Below are positions 54,791 through 64,000 of a stretch of DNA of 64,000 nt, piece after piece. Location: assembly GCA_022606425.2 (NCBI GenBank), contig JAHDVF020000864.1, positions 1,364,001-1,428,000 on the forward strand. The letters are read 5' to 3'. A program made the translations under genes and the position numbers. Position 1 is the stretch's first letter. Each line of letters begins with the position of its first letter. The notes beneath the pieces were generated by a model, which was not told the origin of the DNA, did not search any database, and was given only the letters and a program-made list of their open reading frames with translations. Origin of the DNA: Lepidostoma basale (lineage: Eukaryota > Arthropoda > Insecta > Trichoptera > Lepidostomatidae).

Positions 54791-55505
54791 CTAATGATTC
54801 AATAAAAAAACGATTCAATAAAATAAAAAATTATAATAATAATAATAATAATAATAGACAACAAGTTGAACGTGATTTCTAAATGATGATTTTTTTGTAA
54901 ATAGAAGCACTTGACAGATTTTTCTGCTCATAATGTACGTCGCGTCGTAAGCTTATTTCACCCTCTGTAGTTATTTCTAACAAGATTTAGCGGTATACCG
55001 CAGTCTATAATTAATTAGGTACATTAGCTATGTTCCTGACAGGAGGATGTAAGTATTTTCGGTAAGGATACAAGAAGAGACCCGTCTAGTTTTCCATGTA
55101 ATAATAATGCGGTTCCGTTGAGCTAATAATTGGTAATACCCGATGGTGGTGAGAGGGGTGCTGAAAGTCATTAAAATAAAAATAAACTTCACCCTTATAA
55201 GGATGTAATTAATTCGAAAGGTTAAGATTATTAATTGAAGAATTCAATATTGTTCTACCCACGTAAGTTCAATTTCTCGATTAAAAGATAGTACACTTTC
55301 ATTATCGTATGAACGAAATTCATCAATTATTTCATTCTCGTGATGATAAATGTATTCTGATGCAGTTATACATTATGTTGAGGTACTATTTTTAATTTTT
55401 TTTTTTAATTAAAAAAAAAAACCAATTGGGTTATATGGTTACATTTTTAGATCTTACTATTAATTGTAAATTGTATAAAAATACTTGTAAAAATTATTGA
55501 ACTAC
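54791..55505. other. no recognised feature
   Basis: (AAT)n near 54835-54856. Otherwise nothing. Confidence 0.4.
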
Positions 55506-55509
55506 TGTC

Positions 55510-55800
55510 TATTTTATTCATCATCATCATCGTCGGATGTCCCTCGTGTCCGAGGATGACTGTCCTTCACGGTTGTGGGTCTGCATGTGACTGAATGTCT
55601 GCCTTAAACATTTTCCTGTTTGTAATGTCTATTGAGTTAATAAACTGATTTGATTTGATTTGATTTGAAGAGCCCGATCCTGGACCCACATATTCTGGGG
55701 CATCTGGGGCAGGGGAAGGCGCATGTAATGGAGCCATCACCCTCTGCCAGTGGTCTTTTCTTTCTCCTCCTCCTCTCTGCCACGTCATTTTATTATAGTT
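55510..55800 (-). repeat. composite retroelement end, split by a LINE-D tail
   Basis: (ATC)n and GTCGGATGTCCCTCGTGTCC on the plus strand look like the antisense of a LINE or SINE 3' end with a GAT tail. At 55600-55675 a plus-strand fragment with TTGAGTTAATAAACTGATTT and (GATTT)n interrupts it, with the tail of the LINE-D subfamily at 49195. The downstream GC-rich part (55676-55795) may be the rest. Confidence 0.45.
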
Positions 55801-57085
55801 TTTGTTAAACATTTATTAAAATATACGAGTATGTGACATAAACAATTCGCTTATTTTTTCGAGATTTTCTAAAATAATTAATTTATTGTCACTTGAACAA
55901 TGATGTAAAACTCCATATTAAATAATTAATACGAATGTAGTTTTGTTAAAATGTCAATGAAATGTTTCGCCTGTCTATAGTATTATTTAATGTTTCACAT
56001 TTGATAATGCGAGGTGAAACATGACATTCACATAAATTTTAATAAAACTTCTAGAAAACGGACGTTTTCATTCGTATTAATTATCATATAGATAATTAGG
56101 ATTTTTCAAAAATACATATTATACATTTCTGATTACTAAATATAACTTAGCTTTCAGAAATCTATTGGTTATAAGTTGAACCAAATTGATAGAGCAAATC
56201 GCTTCTTATTCGGGTAATGAATAAAAATAAAAATTATAATAATATTGTTTTACATAAAGGCTGTAGAAACAAAATTGAAGATAGGAATAATTATAATAAT
56301 ACGAGTAATAATGAAAACCTTTGTTTTCTGTTAGGTTTAATATATAATTAATACACATGAAAGCGTCTGTTTTATTAAATTTTATGTATTATATATTATA
56401 TGATTACACATAAAATATAATAAAACTTCTAAAACATGCATTTTTATCCGTCTTATAATAATTATTTAATATGTTTAACATCATTGCACAAGAAGCAATA
56501 AATAAGTTTTATTATGGTTTATGAGAATGACATGTTTCACCTTTCTAAGGCATGAATAAACGTATATTTAATTTCATTAATTTTAAATGTTTAATATAGA
56601 ATTTTATATCATTATTCAAGAAACAATAAATATGTAGGAATAAAAATACTAAAAATTTCAGAAATGATGTAAGTAAGGAGTGTTTTTTGTAATTTAAATT
56701 GTTGTTTTAAAACATCAAAATATGATAGGTAGACCTAGTAGACACTTGTCTGTATTTAACATGGAATGAGGCAGACTTCCAAGAACACTGTGGTTACCTC
56801 ACTTACCGATATATCTGTCGTGTTTCTTGTCTTGAACAGAGAAATCTATTTAAAGGAATTTGTAATTGAGATATCCCAGCCCCAATATTCAAGTTTAATT
56901 GAGGATTAAGAGATCTTGATACTCTTCAGTCTTTGATTGCTTGAACCTTAATCCAATCCAATTTAAAACATTATTTAATTCTGTGAATGAATCACAATAT
57001 AAATCCCTTGTAAAATAAAACAAATAATTATGATCTTCTTAAGAGTTTATATCAGATTTCCATGGCGTTGGCTTGTATTTAAAAA
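55801..57085. other. AT-rich stretch with stem-loop repeats
   Basis: Inverted words AATGTCAATGAAATGTTTCG and AGGTGAAACATGACATTC (55951-56025) form a stem-loop. GAGAATGACATGTTTCACCT returns at 56523, and a related unit lies at 61205-61296. No coding. Confidence 0.4.
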
Positions 57086-57095
57086 CAAAGCCTCT

Positions 57096-57578
57096 GAAAA
57101 AAAAGCTAAGCATGGAACTGGCAAAAGAAGGATGAAAGTAGAATAAATGCAGTAGAAATGAGATCTCTTAGACGAATGTGTGCATACTCTGTGCATGATA
57201 GAGTGTCAAATGAAATTATAAGAAGTGAATGCGCTGCGAATGGTGGTGTTATGAACAAAATAATGAAAGGATCATTAAGATGGTTTGGACATATGGAAAG
57301 AATGAATGAAGAAAGAATGGTAAAAAATATATATGTTGACGATGTAAATGTAACTAGAAATAGACGAAGACCGAGGAAAACGTGGCACTATCAAATAAAT
57401 AAAATATTGAATGTTGGCCATGTGAGGAGTCAAAGAAATCGACGCGCGTGCATGACACGATGTATGAATGTTGAGGAATCGAGTGAAATATGTCAGGAAA
57501 GAAAAGTGTGGCAGTCAATTCTTTCCCCCAACCCCTTCGGGGAGACGGCGTGATGGTTAGTTAGTTAGTTAGTTTTTA
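57096..57578 (+). mobile_element. LINE-A 3' end with 9-bp target duplication
   Basis: AAAGCCTCT lies at 57087-57095 and 57579-57587. The frame is open from 57158 to the TGA at 57553: MRSLRRMCAYSVHDRVSNEI, GSLRWFGHMERMNEERMVKN, SRACMTRCMNVEESSEICQE-like to the terminus, then TTAG repeats. 5' truncated at the AWNWQKKDE segment, where the first codons are out of frame. Confidence 0.9.
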
Positions 57579-57689
57579 AAAGCCTCTTTATCATTGCCGT
57601 GAAACTTCTTTGTTGTTACTAGGCGATCCATCTAACATTTATCGTCTACTGACACAACGATGATCCCCGATTTTGACATTAATAACAAG

Positions 57690-57850
57690 TTTACTTTGGT
57701 CCATTGTTTTGGCAGAAACACTATGATACTGCAACATTATTAACTCTTAAATTTACAACACCGTTAAAATATCACAATTTTTAATTAAACAGTTTTTGAG
57801 AATGTCACGACAGCTGTTTCGCCAACCGATGTTGGCATCATAAGGTATTT
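57690..57850 (-). repeat. P1 repeat, single arm
   Basis: CCATTGTTTTGGCAGAAACA, then TTTTTGAGAATGTCACGACA and the hairpin. The opposite arm is absent. Confidence 0.6.
57809..57844 (-). ncRNA. hammerhead-like motif, P1, core mutated
   Basis: CTTATGA (for CTGATGA), intact GCCAAC-ATCG-GTTGGC stem, GAAA, ACAGCTGT, C. The G to T change at a core position should abolish activity. Confidence 0.4.
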
Positions 57851-58003
57851 AACATTTACTAAAGATACAATTTGAAAGTATAACTATTTAAAGGTCAAAA
57901 TACTCATTAGTCTGATAAGTCATTGTTAAATCAAAATTCATTAGTCTGATGTCATTGTTAAATTTAAGTATGCAAAATATGTTGACAACTTGACAAACAA
58001 ATA

Positions 58004-59266
58004 TTAGGTCCTTACATATGAAATTGGCGTTTTGCCGTACTGGCAACTTTGATCTCAAATATCTTCTCTTTGGTTAGGAATTCCAAATTCAAATTTATAC
58101 AGCTATTTACTCAAGTATTTGTGTTTCGAAAATAATAATTCATTTGTTTTTTCCTCAATTGTTTTTTTTCTTTGCGTCACTCAGTTTACAAAATGGAAAA
58201 CTTGAAATATCGCGTTATTTACGAGTACGAGTTCCACCGTGGCACCAGTGCTGCAGAAACGGCTCGAAGGATTAATGATGTGTATGGCGACGGTGCCGCA
58301 AAAGAAAACACAGTGCGTTTTTGGTTCCAACGTTTTCGTTCTGGAAATTTCGACCTGCAGAACAAGCCCCGTGGACGGCCGGGGACCAAAGTTGATAATG
58401 AAGAATTGAAGGCTATTGTGGAAGCGGATCCATTGCAAACCACGTCCGTCACTGTTAGCTGCAGGCTGCGGTGTTAGTGATAAAACTGTTTTAATCCACT
58501 TGAAGCAAATTAGGAAGGTGAAAAAGCTTGAAACGTGGGTACCTCACGAATTGAGTGAAGCAAATCAAGAAACGCGCGTTGACTGCTGCGTTACATTACT
58601 CAACCGGCACAATAATGAAGGGATTTTGAATCGAATCATTACCTGTGATGAAAAGTGGATCCTGTATGATAATCGGAAGCGTTCATCGCAATGGCTGAAC
58701 CCTGCCGAACCAGTCAAACCATGCCCCAAGCGAAAATTGACTCCAAAAAAGTTACTTGTGAGCGTTTGGTGGACTAGTGCTGGTGTCGTTCACTACAGCT
58801 TTCTTAAATCTGGCCAGACGATTACGGCAGATGTCTTTTGTCAGCAACTGCAAACCATGATGGAAAAGCTAGCTGCCAAACAACCGAGGCTGGTTAATCG
58901 CTCTAGGCCACTGCTGCTTCATGATAACGCTAGACCACACACTGCACAACAGACGGGTACCAAATTAGAAGAGCTTCAATTGGAATGTCTAAGACATCCA
59001 CCGTACTCTCCGGACCTTGCCCCAACAGATTACTATTTTTTTTTAAATTTGGATAACTTCTTGCAACGGAAAAAATTCAACTCCGATGGGGCAGTCCAAA
59101 CCGACTTCAAAGATTTTATTGATTCCCGTCCGAATGTTTTTTTTAGTAAAGGGATCGATAAACTACCTATGAGATGGCAAAAGTGCATAGATAGCAATGG
59201 TACATATAAAAAAAATCATTTATGTTCCTCCCATACAAAACGCCAATTTCATATGTAAGGACCTAA
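58004..59266 (+). mobile_element. cecropia-type mariner, nearly intact
   Basis: The 31-bp TIRs (58004-58034 and 59236-59266, starting TTAGGTCCTTACATATGAAA) are perfect inverses, with TA outside both ends (58002-58003, 59267-59268). Length 1263 bp is normal for mariner. One transposase frame occupies the inside. TIR identity and a single frameshift suggest a recent insertion relative to the rest of the window. Confidence 0.95.
58193..59258 (+). pseudogene. mariner transposase, one frameshift
   Basis: The start at 58193 (MENLKYRVIYEYEFHRGTSA) gives the paired HTH region, including RFWFQRFRSGNFDLQNKPRG. The frame fails near 58440-58460 and resumes in +1 with CGVSDKTVLIHLKQIRKVKK, then WVPHELSE. 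Catalytic D residues are at codons 58647 (TCDEKW), 58923 (LLHDNARPH) and 59028 (YSPDLAPTDYY); 34 residues separate the last two (DD34D). The text resembles cecropia-subfamily mariners such as Hsmar1. The reading frame runs on into the right TIR to a TAA at 59256, so the natural stop may be lost. It would cut and paste the element at TA sites if intact. Confidence 0.9.
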
Positions 59267-59303
59267 TATAACAAAGGTGGAAAAAACAGTGATTAGAAAG
59301 AAC

Positions 59304-59564
59304 AATTCGCACGCTTAATAGAACACTGGCTTAACTAAAAAAAACAAATTTTGCTCAATCTGACATGAGTCGGTGTTTCAAAAAAAAAAGTCGAAAAACA
59401 CGTACGAATGACAAAGACCGATATAGTGTAATGGATGTCAATTGGCGGAAATTGACTTAATTTTAACGCGAACAATGGATAGCGTTAACACAAGCCTCTG
59501 TCTAATGTTAACTCAATTATGACCTAAACCATAATCGGTCAGTTTACTATTAAGCGTGCGAATT
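59304..59564. mobile_element. MITE with perfect 18-bp TIR
   Basis: AATTCGCACGCTTAATAG at 59304-59321 is exactly inverted at 59547-59564. 261 bp, no ORF, no clear target duplication. It lies between the mariner and a Z element. Confidence 0.8.
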
Positions 59565-59569
59565 ATACA

Positions 59570-59935
59570 TTTTTTTAATTGTATCTCAATAGAGACGAAG
59601 ACGCAAACTGGAAACTGAACATGGATGATCAAGGTGTTTACAGGACTTATGACCTGTCATTGGTTGGGTTAAGCCCAAGCTTTATGTAATTACAACATTC
59701 CCCATTCCACCTTTGTTATTATGATCATGCATGACAAATTTTGGAGCTGTATATATACTACAAAAAAAAATTCACAAGTGTAATCAAATCTACATAGATG
59801 GCCAACTAAAACTGACACGTGAAGATAGATATGGATTTGAAATGAAAAATTTTTGAATTAACCACCCTTTGGTGAAAATCCAGGATTTCGTATACAAGTA
59901 TAAGTATACATTGACAAAAATATTCGAATTATACT
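59570..59935 (+). repeat. Z family copy
   Basis: The core ATCTCAATAGAGACGAAGAC and TACAGGACTTATGACCTGTC, CCATTCCACCTTTGTTATTA, then an inverted module (CACGTGAAGATAGATATGGA), then the right end GGTGAAAATCCAGGATTTCG and TATACAAGTATAAGTATACA. The left TIR is missing. Confidence 0.7.
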
Positions 59936-60388
59936 TAATATAAATCAATAAGTACTGTCATAGTAAATATTAATTAGCCTATAAGCGAACATTATAAAGG
60001 TGATAAAGAACAATAATTATACATAGTATAAATTCAAATGCGAATAAATTAGGGACGATAAACATAAGAAGGAAGCAAATTATACTAATGCATAATTGAA
60101 GATTTCGTTTTTGTATTTAAAGTTATAGATCATTGGACATTCGATAATAGCGATATTCTTAAAAAGTGTTCAACAAAAAATTGTGATATTATAACAGTGT
60201 TATAACATTAAAAGTTAATCATTATTTTAATAACAATTTTCTACCAAAATATTCCATAAGTTGTCATTTCAGAAAATGTTTTATTTTTATTTTGTGAAAT
60301 ATAACAATCGTAGTTTTAATATTAGTTTTACCAAGAGAGAATTTATTATTATTTTTACGTATTATTGATATGAAAACACCCAATAAAG
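59936..60388. other. no gene; P1-like scrap
   Basis: 60168-60200 (AAAAATTGTGATATTATAACAGTG) resembles the outer part of P1. Otherwise nothing. Confidence 0.35.
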
Positions 60389-60400
60389 ATAAGGTCGATA

Positions 60401-60731
60401 AACTAACTAACTAACTAACCATCACGCCGTCTCCCCGAAGGGGTAGGCAGAAAGGATGGACTGCCACACTTTTCTTTCCTGACATATTTCTCTCGCTTCC
60501 TCAACATTCATACATCGTGTCATGCACGCGCGTCGATTTCTCTGACTCCTCACATGACCGACATTCAATATTTGATTTATTTGATCGTGCCATGTTTTCC
60601 TAGGTATTCCTCTATTTCTGGGTCCATTTACATCATTAACATATAATTTTTTTACCATTCTTTCTTGATTCATTCTTTCCATATGTCCAAACCATCTTAA
60701 TGATTCATTCATTTTTTTGTTCATGACACCA
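60401..60731 (-). mobile_element. LINE-A 3' end with 12-bp target duplication
   Basis: ATAAGGTCGATA (60389-60400) and ATAAGGTCAATA (60732-60743) flank it with one mismatch. The minus frame (60724-60422) is open for 100 codons: NESLRWFGHMERMNQERMVK, GPRNRGIPRKTWHDQINQIL and the terminus with GETA. Four TTAG units. Confidence 0.9.
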
Positions 60732-60743
60732 ATAAGGTCAATA

Positions 60744-62029
60744 TGTTATTGTAATAAACTTTTTAAATATAAAACATTTAATTGTGTAGAATTCTATCTT
60801 ATTTAGGGAAACAATGTTGAAAAAAAATATAGCAACTTTGTTTATAAAATTTTTCCATTTAAATTTTTAATTTAAATTTTTTCCATACTTGTTTATTATT
60901 TTTAGGACATCAAAAAATGTATATTTAACCAGCAATTAAACGAAAAATTTGCTGGTTTTGTTTCATATAACAGAAGTTAATCTTAAAAAAAAAATAATAA
61001 ATTGAAATTGACGTACAAAAAATCATGTGTGTTATGCTGTACGTTGGTAAACATTGGACAAAGTGGCAGCTTTTTTATTATCAGATGTTTTTATATTTCG
61101 ATATTTGGAACACATTCTTTATTTAAAATAATAACAGTTAACTGGTCCTGAAAATAATTTAAAAAAATAGGTATTACAAATGAAAATGCCTGTTTCCTAG
61201 AAGTTACATAATATTTTATGAGAATGACATGTAGGAATGCAGAACATTTGATTATACCTTAGCAAAGCGAAACATTCCATAAAATATTATGTAATAAAAA
61301 AACTAATTAGGCAAAAATAATGGGTTGCCGCATGTTAAAATATAGCAAAACTTTTAGAAACCAGTTTTCATTGCAATTGATTATTTAATATGAAGTTGTA
61401 CACCTAAGGAACACTAAATAGCGGAAATAGTAAATTGTTTTTTTAATACCCTTTTTACCAAATAATTATTAATAATGAAAATACCACATTAAAGAGCATA
61501 ATTAAAAGAGTACAGAGTTCATAGAAACTTTTCAGTATTCAAATTTAATCAAAATTTAAGAATTAGGATTCATTTCCTTAAAAAACATTTTATTCAAAAG
61601 AGGCATGCTTGGTTACACTTAACTCCTCAGAAGCTGCGGCACAAGGTCGATGAACAATCGCCGCTATCTGTATAAATTATATATTTTTTAAAATTTTGAC
61701 GAGAAGTTTTCACCCCACGAATTTTACGAGAACCTCGAAAATTTACATCACGCTTATTTTCACTGCGATGAAAGAAAAAGCACCCCCTTTTACATCCTAA
61801 AATCTTCAAAGATATATCATATTATGTATGAGTCTTATTTTGAGAACCATGTCATTAATAAATAATTGGAATATATTAAAATTTTAATTTTATTAAAAAT
61901 AACGAATTGCTGATGATTCAAAATCACCAATCGAGTGTATCGTTCAAACCTGCAATTATCCGCAATCATTATTATCCAATAAATAATTAGATTTATTGAT
62001 AAAATACAGGTGACAGATTTTAAAAAATA
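60744..62029. other. AT-rich stretch
   Basis: Contains the stem-loop TTACATAATATTTTATGAGA / CATTCCATAAAATATTATGT at 61205-61296. No other feature. Confidence 0.4.
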
Positions 62030-62215
62030 CATAAGACAGAGTCTTTCATCCCATACTTCCTCTTATGTTCAAAGTTCCAATGCGGCACTCCATTCTTTTC
62101 TGTTCGCTCGACTTGATGGGTAGCGGACCTCATCAACGTTTCTATAGATAAACTACATCCACTTAAATCTACCATAAAATTAGTTAGAATGCTCTTAAAC
62201 AAATTTAATAGCAAT
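62030..62215 (-). mobile_element. SINE-H-like fragment
   Basis: TGCGGCACTCCATTCTTTTC and GCGGACCTCATCAACG match the SINE-H body, without the LINE-A-like tail. Confidence 0.5.
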
Positions 62216-62314
62216 AGTAATTTAAATTCAGTAAATTTTCAATTATTATTTGCGCAAAGAATCATGTTTACCACCCCTGTATCTGTATGTTTATAAAGAA
62301 GTAAGTTAATAACC

Positions 62315-62960
62315 GTGTCATCAGTCTGTCGATGCTAGCGAGCTTGACGAAGCTGGTCCCTGTAAAAATAAAGACAACAGTAGAAGTCTCTTCTCCGGTC
62401 TTAATCTAATCGGTCCTCGGCAACTGTCTTCAACTCCGCATAGGAAGTGCAGCCCATATATCGGCAAATCTAGATACTCCTGGCGAGGTCGTTCTCTGCC
62501 AATCATTCCTTCGACCTATATCTCCAATATATCATGCTGGAAACATTCGTGTCGCAACACATGACCAATCCATCTCGGGCGCCTCTCCGCTATGGTTTTC
62601 AATATGTGCCTGTTCTCTTCAACTCTGCTGAAAACCTTCTCATTTGTTACGTGGTCCCTCCATGAAACATGAGGAATTTGTCGGTAGGTCCACATTTCAA
62701 ACGCCTCCAGCCTTTTGGGCTCTCTTTCGCGCAGACACCAAGTCTCGCAGGCGTATAGTAAGACACTCCACACCAATGTTTTTATTAGTTTTTTTCGGAG
62801 GTTTGGAGGTTTTGTTATTGGACTCGAATATTTTAGCTTTTTTGTTGAAGGCAAGTTTAGCCTGGTGGATACGACTATCGAAGTCTTTCTTTGATCGTCC
62901 ATCCCATAAAATGCTGCTCCCCAGGTAAATAAAAGTCTTGTCTAGTGGAAGTAGTTAAAT
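62315..62960 (-). mobile_element. LINE-G-like 3' end
   Basis: The minus frame 62902-62516 gives LVWSVLLYACETWCLRERE, KRLEAFEMWTYRQIPHVSWR and KTIAERRPRWIGHVLRHECF. Upstream (to 62960) YLGSSILWDGRSKKDFDSRI in another frame is the thumb start. Downstream frames give GRERPRQEYL and LKTVAEDRL. It is related to LINE-G but a separate subfamily. Confidence 0.8.
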
Positions 62961-63318
62961 AAAATCTCATTTTATTTCATTATTATATAAAACTTGTTAA
63001 AGTTTACAATTTAGAGCTTTGAAAAATACTATGTATGCTGTTGTAGTCAACACCCTAATGGATGGGTTAAATTCAGTTAGGTTTAAAATCCGTTTATGAA
63101 ACGAAAAATCTAATTGACATTTTGTGTTGAAATCCTAGGCTTAACTTCGTTTCCATGAATCAGCAGTAATTCAATCTGTCAGTGGTATAATACGGCCTGT
63201 TTTAATTTAAATCTATCGAACTTATTTGAATAAAATTAACAACATTCCTTTTTTTCACAAAAATATACAAACGAATTTAGAATAACTCTTTTTCAAATCT
63301 ATCAGATCAATTAAAGTT
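62961..63318. other. no recognised feature
   Basis: Nothing assigned. Confidence 0.4.
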
Positions 63319-63370
63319 AACTAACTAACAAAACAAGCCATTCATCCGCATGGGTAGGCAGAGAGAATGC
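63319..63370 (-). mobile_element. LINE-A terminus, degraded
   Basis: AACTAACTAACAAAACAAGC, then ATGGGTAGGCAGAGAGAATG, is the antisense of the last 50 bp. Confidence 0.5.
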
Positions 63371-63424
63371 ATTTTCAACACAATTGAAGAAGAATTTGAA
63401 CGAACTTATTTCAAAAATATTTTT

Positions 63425-64000
63425 TGTGAATGTATACTTATACTTGTAAACGAATTCTGGATTTTCACCCATGGTGGGTGGTTAATTCAAATTTAATTGT
63501 ATCTCAATAGAGACGAAGACGCAAACTGGAAACTGAATATGAATGATCAAGGTGTTTACAGGACTTATGACCTGTCATTGGTTGGGTTAAGCGCACACTT
63601 TATGTAATTACACCATCCCCATTCCACCTTTGTTATTATGATCATGCATGATAAATTTTGGAAGTTGTTTGGATAAGGATTCGTATAATCCAGGATTCGT
63701 TCAAGTTCAAATTTTGGAAGTTGTTTGGATAAGGATTCGTATAATCCAGGATTCGTATACAAGTATAAGTATACATTCACAAAAAATATTTTTGTTATCA
63801 TTCTGGTCAATTCTTTGGCATATAAGATAGGAATAATACTCCAGGCGACTTCTAAAAAAACAATGCGTTTATGGGCTACTAATAGGCGATAGCCTTCGCA
63901 TTGTGTTAATAAAGTACTTTGCTAAATGCTAAAAATCATTCTCCATAGATGGCGTTAGTGGGTGGATTATATAGGTTAATCTTAAAAAATTAACAAGTGT
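63425..64000 (+). repeat. Z family copy with both termini, cut by window end
   Basis: The left TIR GAATGTATACTTATACTTGT, core, then the right TIR GTATACAAGTATAAGTATAC near 63755-63776. Beyond that, 63790-63995 is the inverse of 15785-15975, so the outer module is shared too. A 56-bp tandem duplication lies at 63652-63763. Confidence 0.7.

Noticed and set aside
60401..60420. TTAG repeats as telomeric DNA
   Set aside because: The insect telomere unit is TTAGG; here only a few 4-bp units occur, always directly after the LINE-A terminus.

Overview
The window looks like AT-rich nuclear DNA of an insect, most likely a moth or butterfly. I infer this from the transposon content: 3' ends of LINEs like those common in lepidopteran genomes, cecropia-type and Mos1-like mariners, tRNA-headed SINEs and ATG/ATC-tailed RTE-like LINEs. 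I found no convincing host gene: no multi-exon coding run, no rRNA and no free-standing tRNA gene. Almost every ORF that can be interpreted is a broken piece of a reverse transcriptase or transposase. There are no bacterial features such as operons or CRISPR arrays.

The dominant sequence is one non-LTR retrotransposon family, called LINE-A here. It appears about 25 times on both strands as 5'-truncated 3' ends. Most copies end in (TTAG)n; three (21.5, 46.5 and 53.9 kb) end in TTG-rich tails. Further LINE families are LINE-B (RTE type), LINE-C, LINE-D (Jockey-like C-terminus), LINE-E, LINE-F, LINE-G, LINE-K and two CR1/L2-type ends. SINE-S is tRNA-headed. SINE-H (26143-26517) has a perfect 15-bp target duplication and a 3' end shared with LINE-A, so it is probably mobilised by LINE-A machinery.

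DNA transposons include a nearly intact cecropia-type mariner with perfect 31-bp TIRs and TA duplications (58004-59266, one frameshift), a Tc3-like element with a LINE inside (4521-5781), an IS630/Tc1-mariner-like element inside a LINE (47209-48763), several mariner remnants, nested hAT-like elements (43.7-46.2 kb), several MITEs, a GC-rich foldback element (8924-9229) and a modular inverted-repeat family, Z.

The most interesting signal is a set of dispersed repeats (P1-P4) that share one RNA-like design: CTGANGA, a hairpin, GAAA, a short palindrome, then a non-G base. This matches a minimal type I hammerhead ribozyme with a very short helix III, as reported in terminal repeats of Penelope-like retroelements. 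P1 and P2 also occur as head-to-head inverted pairs, which fits Penelope-like elements. Stem changes that preserve pairing are visible between copies. No Penelope reverse transcriptase is present in the window.

The elements are heavily nested, so the relative order of many insertions can be read. Stretches between them are AT-rich and I could not assign them.
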